A DNA stretch of 64,000 nt from Enterovibrio paralichthyis. Lineage in GTDB: Bacteria > Pseudomonadota > Gammaproteobacteria > Enterobacterales > Vibrionaceae. A model generated the notes under the pieces. It was not told the DNA's origin and did not search any database. It saw only the letters and a program-made list of their open reading frames with translations. A program made the position numbers and the translations under genes. The stretch is from NCBI RefSeq assembly GCF_019209835.1, contig NZ_JAHUTS010000012.1, positions 88,477 to 152,476 of the forward strand, written 5' to 3'. Positions 1-8,974 of the stretch are shown piece by piece (positions within the stretch are counted from its first letter, which is position 1; the number at the start of each line of letters is the position of its first letter).

Positions 1-442
1 CGGAGGCATTCGGCGCAAACACCATAAAACGGGTGCCAGCGACGGTTTTGTCGTCACGCTCGAAGGTGCAAAGTTGGGCGCCCATTTCGCGATAGGCTGT
101 CGAAGGCGTGTGCAGGCGCGCACCCTCCAGCGCAATATTGCGGAACTGATAGGGGTCGATAAAGGTATGCTCACCGTCGGTATAACGGGCATGAATACGG
201 TACAGCCTGTTTTCCAGTGCGGCTTTGTCGCTGGAAAGGGTAAACAGCCCCGGCGCCGCCTCGTTCAGGGCGATGGCTTTGTCATCCAGCAAGAGTGAGG
301 CGCTTTTGGCCTCAGGTAGCCAGACGGTCAATGCCGATTCCGGCGTGGCATTCGGCCCCAGCGCGGAAAACGGAGACGGAAAAGCAGCTCTTTCGAGCTG
401 CTCACGGAGTGTAGTGATCGGGATTGCTGAATCTGCCAGCAT
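1..442 (-). CDS. glgB: 1,4-alpha-glucan branching enzyme GlgB, N-terminal part (cut by window edge)
   Basis: The enzyme cuts alpha-1,4 glucan chains and rejoins them as alpha-1,6 branches during cytoplasmic glycogen synthesis. Only the first 147 codons are present; the gene runs off the left edge. The visible part is the N-terminal beta-sandwich region (motifs TVWLPEAKSASLLLDD, YRIHARYTDGEHTFIDPYQF and RFMVFAPNAS), which fits the CBM48-type modules of branching enzymes; the catalytic barrel is outside. The ATG at 442 follows a GGAG ribosome site and lies 5 bases after the malQ stop, so the two are translated from one message. The order malP-malQ-glgB is known from Vibrio. Identification rests on the N-terminus and on context. 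Confidence 0.85.
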   Translation of the reverse strand, partial: MLADSAIPITTLREQLERAAFPSPFSALGPNATPESALTVWLPEAKSASLLLDDKAIALNEAAPGLFTLSSDKAALENRLYRIHARYTDGEHTFIDPYQFRNIALEGARLHTPSTAYREMGAQLCTFERDDKTVAGTRFMVFAPNAS

Positions 443-447
443 GCCTA

Positions 448-2631
448 TTACTCCTTGTGTTGGCTGGCTTGTGCACGCACGTCAGTCAGACGCTGGCACA
501 GGCAGTTGATTTCCGGACGGGCAAACAGCTCATCCAGAGTGGCTGAAAGCTTGCGACGCCAGTTCGGGTACTGGTCAACGGTGCCTGGTACGTTCACCGG
601 CTTGTCCATCTCCAGCCAGTCTTCCAGCTGAAGGCCAAGCAGGGCGCTGCTGCCCGCCGCTAAATGCATTTGCATTGCGTGGGACAAGCTTTGGTCCATC
701 GGTACATAGAGGGCATCCTGACCGATATGCTCCGGCAACCAGCCATGCCAGCGGATGCTGTCGAGCATCTTTTGCTTCATTTCAGCGCGGGCAGTGAAAA
801 GTCCTTCCAGCTGCGCTTCGTCAGGGTAGAGGCCAAGCTCTTTGCCCAGACGCAGGTCATCGCAATGCCAGAAACCGCGCAGGGTTGGCATGTCGTGGGT
901 ACACAGGGTCGCCATGGACTGCACAGGGTAATGCGCCGGGGACAGGTAACCGCCATCTTCTGCTGTTTCGAAGAAGAAGACTTTGTAAGAGTGCACGCCG
1001 CCTTCGAACAATGGCTCGACAATCTCGTCCGGCACAGTGCCCAAATCTTCACCGATGATGCTGCACTGGTTGCGGTGGCTTTCCAGCGCCAGAATCGCCA
1101 ACATTTCTTCTACTGGGTAGTAGAGGTAAGCACCGTCCTGCGCAGAGTCGCCGCGTGGGATCCACCACAGGCGCAGCAGGCCAAGTACGTGGTCGATACG
1201 CAGGGCGCCGCAGTGTTTCATGTTCGCGCGCAGCAAGTCGATGTAAGGGGTGTAAGCGTGCTTGACCAGATAGTCCGGGTTCAGCGGTGGCAAGCCCCAG
1301 TTCTGACCCAGTGGGCCAAGGATATCCGGTGGTGCGCCGATGCTGGCATCCAGACACAACGCGCCTTCGTCCGCCCAGCTTTCTGCACCGGAGTCACACA
1401 CGCCAACTGCCAGATCGCGGTACAAGCCAATGTCCATGCCACGGTCAGTAGCGAGTTGCTGCACCGCTGCCAGTTGTTCTTCCGCCAGCCATTGCAGGTA
1501 CATGTAGAAATGAACCGCATCCTGGTTTTCTTTGATAAACGCCTGAACCGCTGGGTTTGAGAAGTGGCGGTATTTTTCAGGGAAGACCGGCCAGCCCCAG
1601 ATTGAGTCGTCAGTCTTTTTCAGCTCAGCATGCAAGGCATCAAACGCTGCCTGATGCAGAAGGCTCATGCCGCCTTCGTCGACGTAGCGGTTGAAAGATT
1701 GTGCGCGGTCGGTCTGTTTTGCCAGTTGGCGGGTTTTGAAGGTTTCCCACAGCATTGGCAGCACGCTCATTTTGAGGTCGGCCACTTCGCTGTAGTTCAC
1801 CCATTCCGCGTCACGGGCGGCTTTGATGCGCGCTTGGAATTCGGTGCTGCCTACGCGCTGCTGCGCCGCATCACTCAGGGCAAATTCCGCTACATTGATA
1901 ACGTCGATGTACAACACGTTCAGCCAACGGCGGGAAGACGGGCTGTATGGGCTTGCGCCTTCCGGGTTAGCCGGGAACAGAGAATGAATAGGGTTCAGGC
2001 CAACAAAATTACCGCCACGGCTGGCAACGTTGCCCACCAGTTGCATCAGATCGCTAAAGTCACCGATACCCCAGTTTTGTTCGGACTTCAGGGTGTAAAG
2101 CTGAACCGTGGTACCCCACAGTTTTTCGTCTGCATTAAGGGAAGCCTGTTTGTAGCAACTTTTTGGCGCGACGATAACGGTCGAGCTGAAATCGCTCTTG
2201 CGGCGTTTGCGGCGCATGGTGAGCTGGTGGTAACCCATTGGCAGTTTTTCTGCCAGACGGAAGACCAGTTTGCCATCCTGCGCGCGGGTGTCGCTGACTA
2301 CCTGAGATTCCAGCCAGCCTTCAATCACGTCGCCATTTTCCTGGGTGAGTGACCAGCTGAAATCACCGATGCGCACGGTTTTACCCAGCGTGAGGGTGAC
2401 ATCCACAGGCTGGTTTTCACGCAACACAACGACCGGCGCCAGCAAATCCTGCTGGTGTTTTCGTTCTGCCGACGCTTCCAGTTTCTCGTCGTCTCTGGTG
2501 TCGTATCCCATCGCAGCCAATAGTTTTACCAGTACGGCATCGCTGACGTTGGTTGGCTCTCCCCAGGCGCTGATGTAGGTATCAGCAAGCCCGGCGCGGC
2601 TTGCTACCGCTTTTAGTTTTTGTGTATCCAT
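448..2631 (-). CDS. malQ: 4-alpha-glucanotransferase (amylomaltase) MalQ
   Basis: This cytoplasmic GH77 enzyme transfers maltosyl and longer glucan units between maltodextrins and releases glucose, making substrates long enough for MalP. The 727-residue length is slightly above the E. coli enzyme. The three GH77/GH13-type acidic residues are visible: Asp480 in RIDH, Glu528 in GEDLG and Asp580 in CTHDMPTLRGFW. The N-terminal 150 residues form the extra domain of proteobacterial MalQ. It lies 50 bases after malP and 5 bases before glgB on the same strand, so the three genes look like one transcript. Long open frames on the opposite strand (up to about 300 codons) are shadows with no family resemblance. 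Confidence 0.95.
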   Translation of the reverse strand: MDTQKLKAVASRAGLADTYISAWGEPTNVSDAVLVKLLAAMGYDTRDDEKLEASAERKHQQDLLAPVVVLRENQPVDVTLTLGKTVRIGDFSWSLTQENGDVIEGWLESQVVSDTRAQDGKLVFRLAEKLPMGYHQLTMRRKRRKSDFSSTVIVAPKSCYKQASLNADEKLWGTTVQLYTLKSEQNWGIGDFSDLMQLVGNVASRGGNFVGLNPIHSLFPANPEGASPYSPSSRRWLNVLYIDVINVAEFALSDAAQQRVGSTEFQARIKAARDAEWVNYSEVADLKMSVLPMLWETFKTRQLAKQTDRAQSFNRYVDEGGMSLLHQAAFDALHAELKKTDDSIWGWPVFPEKYRHFSNPAVQAFIKENQDAVHFYMYLQWLAEEQLAAVQQLATDRGMDIGLYRDLAVGVCDSGAESWADEGALCLDASIGAPPDILGPLGQNWGLPPLNPDYLVKHAYTPYIDLLRANMKHCGALRIDHVLGLLRLWWIPRGDSAQDGAYLYYPVEEMLAILALESHRNQCSIIGEDLGTVPDEIVEPLFEGGVHSYKVFFFETAEDGGYLSPAHYPVQSMATLCTHDMPTLRGFWHCDDLRLGKELGLYPDEAQLEGLFTARAEMKQKMLDSIRWHGWLPEHIGQDALYVPMDQSLSHAMQMHLAAGSSALLGLQLEDWLEMDKPVNVPGTVDQYPNWRRKLSATLDELFARPEINCLCQRLTDVRAQASQHKE

Positions 2632-2681
2632 TTCTATTCATTCTCTTAAAGGCGGCCTGTGACAGGCCGCCTGATTAGGGC

Positions 2682-5138
2682 TTAAAGGTTGATTGCTTCC
2701 AGTTGCCAGATGGTGTCCACATAGTCGCGGATACTGCGGTCTGAGCTGAACTTGCCTACAGATGCGGCGTTGATGATTGCCATCTCCGCCCAGTGGCTTT
2801 GGTCGCGGTAAGCGCGGTCGATATCGGCATGGGCGCGGGCGTAATCGGCAAAGTCTGCCAGCACCAGATACGGGTCGCTGTGCACCAGATTGTCCGCAAT
2901 GCTGGCCAGACGTCCCGGTGCATCCGGTGTCAGCGCATCGCCGTAAAGCATGTCGATGGTATTTTTGATGACAGGGTCGCGGTGGTAGATCTCGGCAGGG
3001 TGGTAGCCGTTTGCCAGCGCTTCCATCACCTGTTCCACTTCCATACCAAAGATGAAGATGTTGTCGTCGCCCACTTCCTCGCGGATTTCAACGTTCGCGC
3101 CATCCATGGTGCCAATGGTCAGGGCTCCGTTCAGTGCCATCTTCATGTTGCCGGTACCGGATGCTTCCTTACCTGCGGTGGAAATCTGCTCTGAGACATC
3201 GGCCGCTGGGATAATGATTTCCGCCAGGCTGACGCGGTAATCCGGAATGAACACCACTTTCAGTTTGTCGCCGATGCGTGAGTCATTGTTGATGGTTTCT
3301 GCTGCGCGGTTGATGGCAAAGATGATGTCTTTCGCCAGCGCATAACCCGGCGCTGCTTTCGCCGCGAAGATGAACACGCGAGGGTGAATATCAAAGCCCG
3401 GCTCGTTCAGCAGACGCTGGTACAGAGACAGGATGTGCAGCAGGTTCAGGTGCTGGCGCTTGTACTCGTGCAGGCGTTTGATCTGCACATCGAAAATCGC
3501 GTCGGTGTTCAGGGTGATACCCATGTTGGCAGAGACCCAGTCAGCCAGACGCTGTTTGTTCTGTTTCTTCACCGCCATGAATTGCTTCTGGAATTTCTTG
3601 TTGCCTGCCAGTTTGTTGAGGCTACCCAGCAGATCCAGATCTTTCGCCCAGTCGCCTTCCACGTGTTGGTTGATCAGCGAAGAAAGCGCAGGGTTACAGA
3701 ACTTCAGCCAGCGGCGTGGGGTAATACCGTTGGTCACGTTCAGCAGACGGTTCGGGTACAGGGCATTGAACTCCGGGAACAGGTCGCGTTTCACCAGGTC
3801 TGAGTGCAGCGCTGCCACACCATTCACCGCGTAGGATGACGCCACACACAGGTTCGCCATGCGCACCATTTGCTGCTCGCCTTCCTGGATCAGTGACAAC
3901 TTACGCAGCTTCTCCGCATCGCCCGGCCATTTGGCTTTCACTTCGGTTAGCATCTGCGCGTTGATTTGGAAGATGATCTCCATGTGACGCGGTAACAAAC
4001 GACCCATCAGTTCCGCACTCCATGTCTCCAGCGCTTCCGGCAACAGGGTGTGGTTGGTGTAAGCGAAGGTATGGCTACAGATATGCCATGCTTTGTCCCA
4101 GCTAAAACCGTGGTCGTCCATCAATACGCGCATCAACTCGGGAATGGCGATGGTAGGGTGGGTGTCATTCAGCTGGATGGTTTCAAATTCGGACAGGGAT
4201 TCCAGCGAGCGGCCAAGGGAAAGGTGGCGGCGCAGGATATCGGCCACTGAACAGGCACAGTGGAAGTATTGCTGCATCAGGCGCAGTACTTTGCCTTGCT
4301 CGTGGTTGTCGTTTGGATACAGCACTTTGGTCAGGTTCGCGGCTTCCAGTTCGCTGAACTGGGCATTGACGTAATCGCCATCGTTAAAACGTGCCAGATC
4401 GAACGGCGCTGGCGCGTGACATTCCCACAGGCGCAGCGGGTAGGTGCTGTTGTTCTTGTAGCCGACAACCGGGATATCCCACGCGCGGCCTTCTACCTGC
4501 AGGGCTGGTTGCCAGCGGCGCAGGGTGTTGCCTTCTTCATCCAGGTAGGTTTCTACGCTGCCCCAGAAGCCGACTTTCTGCGTCAGTTCAGGACGTGCCA
4601 CTTCACACGGGTAACCTTCCATGCCTTTCCATGCATCCGGCGCTTCTTTTTGTTCGCCATTTTCGAATGACTGGCGGAACAGACCGTACTCGTAATGTAG
4701 GCCGTAACCCACCGCCGGGAATTCCTGCGCTACCAGCGAATCCATAAAGCAGGCTGCAAGACGGCCAAGGCCACCGTTGCCCAGTGCCGGGTCGCGTTCT
4801 TCTTCCAGAAGGTCAGTCAGGTTCAAGCCAAATTCCGCCATCACTTCAGTGACTTCCGGGTAGATATCGAGCGCGATCAGGTTGTTACCTGTCATACGGC
4901 CGATCAGGAATTCCATAGAGAGGTAGTTAACTTTCTTGGCGTTTTTCTTGCTCAGTGCGGCTTCTGTTTCTGCCAGATTGCCGATGTTCATGTCGCTCAG
5001 GGCTTTCGCCATTGCCAGGTACCAGCCGCGGGTGGTCGCGTTTTCAGGTAGCTGCGCATAGGTATTGGTCAGGTGTGCCAATACGCTTTTCTTGAATTCT
5101 TCTTTATCGAACACAGCCGCTTGGGTTTGAGTTCTCAT
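2682..5138 (-). CDS. malP: Maltodextrin phosphorylase MalP
   Basis: This PLP-dependent GT35 enzyme phosphorolyses maltodextrins to glucose-1-phosphate in the cytoplasm. The pyridoxal-phosphate motif KEASGTGNMK is present, with the Schiff-base lysine (GNMK) near residue 666, along with the phosphorylase signatures GNGGLGRLAACFMDS and QLNDTHPTIAIPELMR. I chose the ATG at 5138 (818 residues) because GAGAAGAGG precedes it at good spacing; the frame stays open to an ATG at 5159, but that start would overlap the ribosome site. It is the first gene of the malP-malQ-glgB message and is preceded by MalT-box-like sites. In E. coli malT diverges from malPQ; here malT is on the same strand just upstream. 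Confidence 0.95.
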   Translation of the reverse strand: MRTQTQAAVFDKEEFKKSVLAHLTNTYAQLPENATTRGWYLAMAKALSDMNIGNLAETEAALSKKNAKKVNYLSMEFLIGRMTGNNLIALDIYPEVTEVMAEFGLNLTDLLEEERDPALGNGGLGRLAACFMDSLVAQEFPAVGYGLHYEYGLFRQSFENGEQKEAPDAWKGMEGYPCEVARPELTQKVGFWGSVETYLDEEGNTLRRWQPALQVEGRAWDIPVVGYKNNSTYPLRLWECHAPAPFDLARFNDGDYVNAQFSELEAANLTKVLYPNDNHEQGKVLRLMQQYFHCACSVADILRRHLSLGRSLESLSEFETIQLNDTHPTIAIPELMRVLMDDHGFSWDKAWHICSHTFAYTNHTLLPEALETWSAELMGRLLPRHMEIIFQINAQMLTEVKAKWPGDAEKLRKLSLIQEGEQQMVRMANLCVASSYAVNGVAALHSDLVKRDLFPEFNALYPNRLLNVTNGITPRRWLKFCNPALSSLINQHVEGDWAKDLDLLGSLNKLAGNKKFQKQFMAVKKQNKQRLADWVSANMGITLNTDAIFDVQIKRLHEYKRQHLNLLHILSLYQRLLNEPGFDIHPRVFIFAAKAAPGYALAKDIIFAINRAAETINNDSRIGDKLKVVFIPDYRVSLAEIIIPAADVSEQISTAGKEASGTGNMKMALNGALTIGTMDGANVEIREEVGDDNIFIFGMEVEQVMEALANGYHPAEIYHRDPVIKNTIDMLYGDALTPDAPGRLASIADNLVHSDPYLVLADFADYARAHADIDRAYRDQSHWAEMAIINAASVGKFSSDRSIRDYVDTIWQLEAINL

Positions 5139-5244
5139 GCTATTGCCTCTTCTCGTCATTTAAGGGGAGCAGTGTTGAAAGTTCTAATTTGGTTTTGGGT
5201 GTCTAATTCACTGATACCAGTTTGCTATGGCGGATAGGGCGCTT

Positions 5245-5277
5245 CATCCTCCCCGAAAAACAAACTTAGGGATGAGA
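5245..5277 (-). promoter_or_regulatory. Candidate MalT boxes upstream of malP
   Basis: The MalT box consensus is GGGGA(T/G)GAGG. The minus strand reads GGGGAGGATG at 5254-5245 (9 of 10) and the plus strand reads AGGGATGAGA at 5268-5277 (8 of 10). They lie 107-140 bases before the malP start, in opposite orientations with centres about 23 bases apart. The match fits a MalT-activated malP promoter; no clear -35 element is visible, as expected for MalT-dependent promoters. This is inferred from pattern only. Confidence 0.5.
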
Positions 5278-5298
5278 AATTGGGGCGTAGCGAATTGT

Positions 5299-5314
5299 TG
5301 TTATTCGGCTCACA
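5299..5314. promoter_or_regulatory. Candidate CRP site upstream of malP
   Basis: TGTTA-TTCGGC-TCACA matches the CRP consensus TGTGA-N6-TCACA at 9 of 10 defined bases. It sits about 25 bases upstream of the MalT-box-like sites, a layout known for MalT/CRP co-activated maltose promoters. Confidence 0.45.
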
Positions 5315-5484
5315 AAAGACGGGGAAGCGGCCTGAAAAAGTGGGATCTATTACGGATTTAGGGGGGCGTAGCGCGGAAAAAAGTTTTGTCGGGCTAAAGA
5401 GATTGGTGCTGGTAGTCGGAAATTTGCTTGAGTGACGGAAGATGGACGCCGGGCAGGCGTAGAGGGGGTGGAGGCATTGGAGGA

Positions 5485-5512
5485 GGCGTGGTGAGTTTCA
5501 ACCACGCCTTTT
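5485..5512. terminator. Hairpin after malT
   Basis: GGCGTGGT (5485-5492) pairs with ACCACGCC (5501-5508) around an 8-base loop. TTTT follows on the plus strand, but the minus-strand side, which malT transcription would use, lacks a clean T tract. It may slow rather than end malT transcription into malP. Confidence 0.4.
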
Positions 5513-5542
5513 GGCTACGCCTGTGGGGATTTTCTGCTGCGT

Positions 5543-8239
5543 TTAGAAGTGAATCGCTTTGATCAGGCGATCTGCAATCGCAATGGCCTGTTCACGGTTG
5601 GCGATTTGCATCTTCTGGTAGAGGTTACGGATATGGGTTTTGATGGTGGTCGGCGCCACATCCAGCTCTGAGGAGATCTGATCGTTGCTGAAACCGGAAT
5701 AGATCAGCCCCAGCACCTGCCACTCCCTTAATGTCAGCGGACTGGTGCGCACCGCTTCCGGCAGACTGTCGCTTGCCAGCAGTTTTTCTACCAGGGTTTC
5801 GTCAAAATGCACCGCACGGGAAAGGTTGTTTTGGTGCATGGATTCGAGCAGCGTGCGGATCTGGTGGCGAACCAACTGGTCGACGTTGCTTTGGCGCGAC
5901 AAACGGTTAAGCACAGGTTGCAGGTAGACGCGGTCAAGGTAGAAGCAGACCGTCATTCCCGTTGAGGTGGACAGGTTAATTGCTTCTGTCAGGATCACTT
6001 CCGCATCTTCCTGCTGGCCAGATTTTTCCAGCACTGCGCTCAGCAGGGTGAGGTTGCGCTGCATATCGGCAATCAGTTCCAACTCACGGCTGACCTGCAA
6101 AATGTGGGTCAGTATGGCCTGTGCTTCGTCGTAATTGCCGCAGATAAAATGGGCGCGCGCCAGGTTACGGTGCTGCAACTGCAGGAAGTGGTTGGTCGCC
6201 GTTGCGGGGGTTTCGGCGGTTTTCAGCCAAAGGGCTGCGCGCTCCTGCTCTTCGCGCATTTGCCATAACACCAGTTGCGCCATGTAAACATTGGCACGCC
6301 AGTCGAGGTGACACTCTTCCTGCTCCAGCAGCTTTTCACACTGATCCAGATGACGTTCCGCTTTGTCCAATTCACCACGCGCAAGAAAGACTTTCGCCAA
6401 CGTGGTGTAGGCAGGCAGGGAGCGGGTGGTGTCGTAGTAGGACATCACATCCAGACTCTGGTTAGCCAGCGCTTCGGCTTCATCCAGACGGTTCAGCCCC
6501 CACAGCACCTGTGCGCGCAGACGCAGCATGAACTCGTGCATTGGCACTTGCTCAAGGTGGTACTGCTTCACCAGGGTTTCGGCTTTATCGAGAATTTCCA
6601 GGCCGGAATGCGGTGCGCCACGGGCGGCATCAATCTCACACTGCTGCAGCATTGCCCACAGCGCCTGATGATAAACCTCGTGCTGGCGCGCCAGCTTCTC
6701 GGTCTGTTGCATCAGGGGCAGGGCGCGGCTCAACTGGCCGAGGCAATGGTGCACTTCACCGACCACGGAGGTCGCAACAATGCGTGAATGGAAGGTGTTC
6801 GACGGCAGTTGCTCGAAGGCTCGCTCACTGAGTTCCAGTGCCCGCTCTGCATGGTTCTGGTTGATAGCCACCTGCGCCAGAAGGGCATCAAATTCACCCT
6901 GTTCAGTGCTTTTCAGGGTGATATTACGGGCAGCCATTTCCTGCATACCCTGTTCCAGCAATTCGCCCACTTCATTGTATCGGTGCTGTGCCTGAGCCAG
7001 CCAAGCCCGCAGCAGAACCAGTGGAGGCTGGCTGTATAGCTCGTCATCACTCAGGGTTTTCAGCGCTGCACTCAACAGGCGGATATTGCCATGGTTAAAC
7101 AGATACCAGCCGTGGTTAAGCAGCACTTTTACGCGAAGGGCTGTGTCTTTGGCTTCCATGGCACAGGCGAGCGCCTGCTTCGGGTTGTTGGTGGTCAGCC
7201 ATGCATTGACGGCGCGTTCACGCAGCGCATCCTCCATGCCTGGGATCAGGCGTTGGCGCTGGTGGCTGAGAAATTCACCAAACAGGTTGTGAAAGCGGTA
7301 CCACTGCTCGTCGGCATCCACAGCGTTGATAAACAGGCCGTGGCGGTTGAAGTTGGTCAGGCGGGCAAGGGCATCATCCCTGCCGGTTACCATACTGACA
7401 ATTTCAGGGTTGAAGCGATCCAGTACCGAGCACTGCATCAAAAACTCGCGGCTTTCCTCATCAAGCAGGTCGAACACTTCTTCGGCCAGATAATCCCAAA
7501 GGTGGGTAAGGGTGATGGAATCTGACAGCGTCGGGATCGCCCGGGATTGCTGCGCATTCAATGCGATAAGCTGCAGCGCTGAAGGCCAGCCTTCCACCTG
7601 CGCCCGGAATGCTCGGTTGATTTCTTCATCGGCAAGCTTGGTATTGAACTGGCTCAGGAAACGGTGGGTTTCCTCGTCATCAAACGCCAACGCTGTGTTA
7701 TCTACTTCCAGCAACTGGCAACGGACACGCAGGTTCGCAATGCCCAGAGGTGGCTGGGTGCGGGAGGTGATCACTAGCGTCAGGTTTTGCGGCATGTGCT
7801 TGATGAAATGGCTGACCGCGCTGTGAATGTCAGCATCGTCAATCAGGTGATAGTCATCCAGCACCAGGTAAGCTTTTTCCTGCCAAGGGGCAATTTCTGC
7901 AAACAGGTGGGTAAAGAGGCTTTTCAGGTTACCAAACTGGCTGCGCTGCACCATGGCTGCAGTTTTCGGGCAGCTGTCGTTGGTGGCTTTATTAAGCGCA
8001 CCGATAAAGTAGTTGGCGAAGGAAAACGGGTCGTTGTCCGATTCATCAATACTGAACCAACCCACATTGTCGCAGCCGGACAGCCACTGGGCGGCCATGG
8101 TGGTTTTGCCGAAACCGGCTGGCGATTGGAACAGCACCAAACGGTAGTGGTGTCCCTGTTCAAGTTCGGTAAGTAGTCGTGCGCGTTGGATTGACTTGTG
8201 CAGTGGGGCTGGTGTGGTCAGCTTGGACGGTATCCACAT
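5543..8239 (-). CDS. malT: Maltose regulon activator MalT
   Basis: MalT is the maltotriose- and ATP-dependent transcription activator of the maltose regulon. The 898 residues match E. coli MalT (901). The N-terminus MWIPSKLTTPAPLHKSI aligns with the E. coli start. A P-loop (GFGKTTMA) lies near residue 43, followed by the STAND ATPase region, then TPR-like helical repeats in the middle. The C-terminus carries a LuxR-type helix-turn-helix (LTLREWQVLGL, then SNDQISSEL and TTIKTHIRNLYQKM). It reads in the same direction as malP, 404 bases upstream, unlike the divergent E. coli arrangement. Its own promoter must lie in 8240-8736, where I found no convincing CRP site. Confidence 0.95.
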   Translation of the reverse strand: MWIPSKLTTPAPLHKSIQRARLLTELEQGHHYRLVLFQSPAGFGKTTMAAQWLSGCDNVGWFSIDESDNDPFSFANYFIGALNKATNDSCPKTAAMVQRSQFGNLKSLFTHLFAEIAPWQEKAYLVLDDYHLIDDADIHSAVSHFIKHMPQNLTLVITSRTQPPLGIANLRVRCQLLEVDNTALAFDDEETHRFLSQFNTKLADEEINRAFRAQVEGWPSALQLIALNAQQSRAIPTLSDSITLTHLWDYLAEEVFDLLDEESREFLMQCSVLDRFNPEIVSMVTGRDDALARLTNFNRHGLFINAVDADEQWYRFHNLFGEFLSHQRQRLIPGMEDALRERAVNAWLTTNNPKQALACAMEAKDTALRVKVLLNHGWYLFNHGNIRLLSAALKTLSDDELYSQPPLVLLRAWLAQAQHRYNEVGELLEQGMQEMAARNITLKSTEQGEFDALLAQVAINQNHAERALELSERAFEQLPSNTFHSRIVATSVVGEVHHCLGQLSRALPLMQQTEKLARQHEVYHQALWAMLQQCEIDAARGAPHSGLEILDKAETLVKQYHLEQVPMHEFMLRLRAQVLWGLNRLDEAEALANQSLDVMSYYDTTRSLPAYTTLAKVFLARGELDKAERHLDQCEKLLEQEECHLDWRANVYMAQLVLWQMREEQERAALWLKTAETPATATNHFLQLQHRNLARAHFICGNYDEAQAILTHILQVSRELELIADMQRNLTLLSAVLEKSGQQEDAEVILTEAINLSTSTGMTVCFYLDRVYLQPVLNRLSRQSNVDQLVRHQIRTLLESMHQNNLSRAVHFDETLVEKLLASDSLPEAVRTSPLTLREWQVLGLIYSGFSNDQISSELDVAPTTIKTHIRNLYQKMQIANREQAIAIADRLIKAIHF

Positions 8240-8494
8240 ATGAAAAGTACATCCTGATACGGTCTGGATGGTGCGGTGTTGCGGGGCAAATGGGCCATCC
8301 AGAGAAAATACAAACTAGATTTGCGAGCATTATCTGATAGTTGGAAAGGTGCCACACATGATGGGGATTTGAACTGGGATCTGGATCAGCAAAATGCGTC
8401 AAATGTAGAACTCGACGTCTATTTTTCCGACAGAGTCCAAAAAATAGGCCGTTAGGATGCAGTGTATTGTAACAGCGTTGATACAAACAAACGC

Positions 8495-8515
8495 GGGCTG
8501 AAACAGTTTCAGCCC
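8495..8515. repeat. Hairpin left of the tad operon
   Basis: GGGCTGAAA pairs perfectly with TTTCAGCCC across a 3-base loop. With its left flank AACGC it matches one arm of the terminator at the right end of the tad operon (20341-20371). Read leftward it is followed by GCGTTTGTTTG, so it looks like a terminator facing malT, although no gene ends here. Confidence 0.6.
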
Positions 8516-8610
8516 TTAATGTGGATACAGGAGAGAAAAGTCATCGATAAAGGGGGTGTCAGCCAATGCCAGTCCCCACTTGGGGTCATCATCTTTTTCA
8601 TGTCTGAGTC

Positions 8611-8638
8611 TAAAGTGAGAATTCGTCATAAAGTGAGA
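8611..8638 (+). promoter_or_regulatory. Direct repeats upstream of flp
   Basis: TAAAGTGAGA occurs at 8611-8620 and again at 8629-8638, an 18-base period, about 100 bases before the pilin start. The spacing and position suggest an activator-binding pair for the tad operon. No known regulator motif is recognised. Confidence 0.35.
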
Positions 8639-8736
8639 CATTTATCTTGATGGTGTGAAATCTGCGTGATATTTTGCGCGCCAATTTGGGAGCTAAATCA
8701 CTTAAATCCCAATTTTTCAGCCAAGGATAATAAAGA

Positions 8737-8946
8737 ATGTTGACAAAACTATTTGTAAAAGCATCCGTAGCCGCTCAAAGCTACAAAAAAAATGAAGCTG
8801 GTGTAACGGCTATCGAATACGGCCTGATCGCTGCAGCAATCGCAGGTGTTGTTGCTGTTGCTTTTGGCTCTGGTGATACCGGTATTGTTGGCGCATTGAA
8901 GGCCGCATTTGACAAGATCGCAACTCAGCTAAGACCTACGTCTTAA
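8737..8946 (+). CDS. flp: Flp-type (type IVb) pilin
   Basis: This is the major subunit of the tight-adherence pilus, secreted through the inner membrane and assembled by the Tad machine. The 69-residue product has the Flp signature: a short charged leader, a prepilin cleavage site after Gly22, then VTAIEYGLIAAAIAG with Glu and Tyr at mature positions +5 and +6, followed by a hydrophobic stretch. The mature protein would be 47 residues. AAGGA precedes the ATG. It is the first gene of the tad operon and is followed after 28 bases by its prepilin peptidase. Only one flp copy is present in the window. Confidence 0.93.
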   Translation: MLTKLFVKASVAAQSYKKNEAGVTAIEYGLIAAAIAGVVAVAFGSGDTGIVGALKAAFDKIATQLRPTS

Positions 8947-8974
8947 GCGGTTAACAAGGATCTAAGGATCTTTA

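Larger units (their letters stand above)
5139..5542. other. malT-malP intergenic region
   Basis: These 404 bases lie between the malP start and the malT stop and hold no credible gene. Reading toward malP, they contain a hairpin after malT, a CRP-like site and two MalT-box-like decamers, each listed separately. The rest is rich in G runs on the plus strand. Confidence 0.6.
8240..8736. other. Divergent malT/flp intergenic region
   Basis: These 497 bases separate malT (minus) from the Flp pilin gene (plus). I see no credible gene. They contain a 9-bp-stem hairpin at 8495-8515, a pair of 10-bp direct repeats at 8611-8638 and, just before flp, a TTGGGA/TCCCAA dyad in the leader. A GG-N10-GC pattern near 8652 is too weak to call a sigma-54 promoter. 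Confidence 0.6.

Noticed and set aside
664..1560. A 298-codon open frame on the plus strand
   Set aside because: It lies fully inside malQ on the opposite strand; the malQ frame carries all GH77 motifs, and the shadow frame has no family pattern or ribosome site.
1630..2352. A 240-codon open frame on the plus strand
   Set aside because: It is also antisense to malQ and shows no coherent protein features.
8240..8480. A CRP site in the malT promoter
   Set aside because: No TGTGA-N6-TCACA match with at least eight of ten bases was found by eye.
8645..8670. Sigma-54 promoter for flp (GG-N10-GC)
   Set aside because: Only the GG/GC core matches; the other consensus positions mostly differ.
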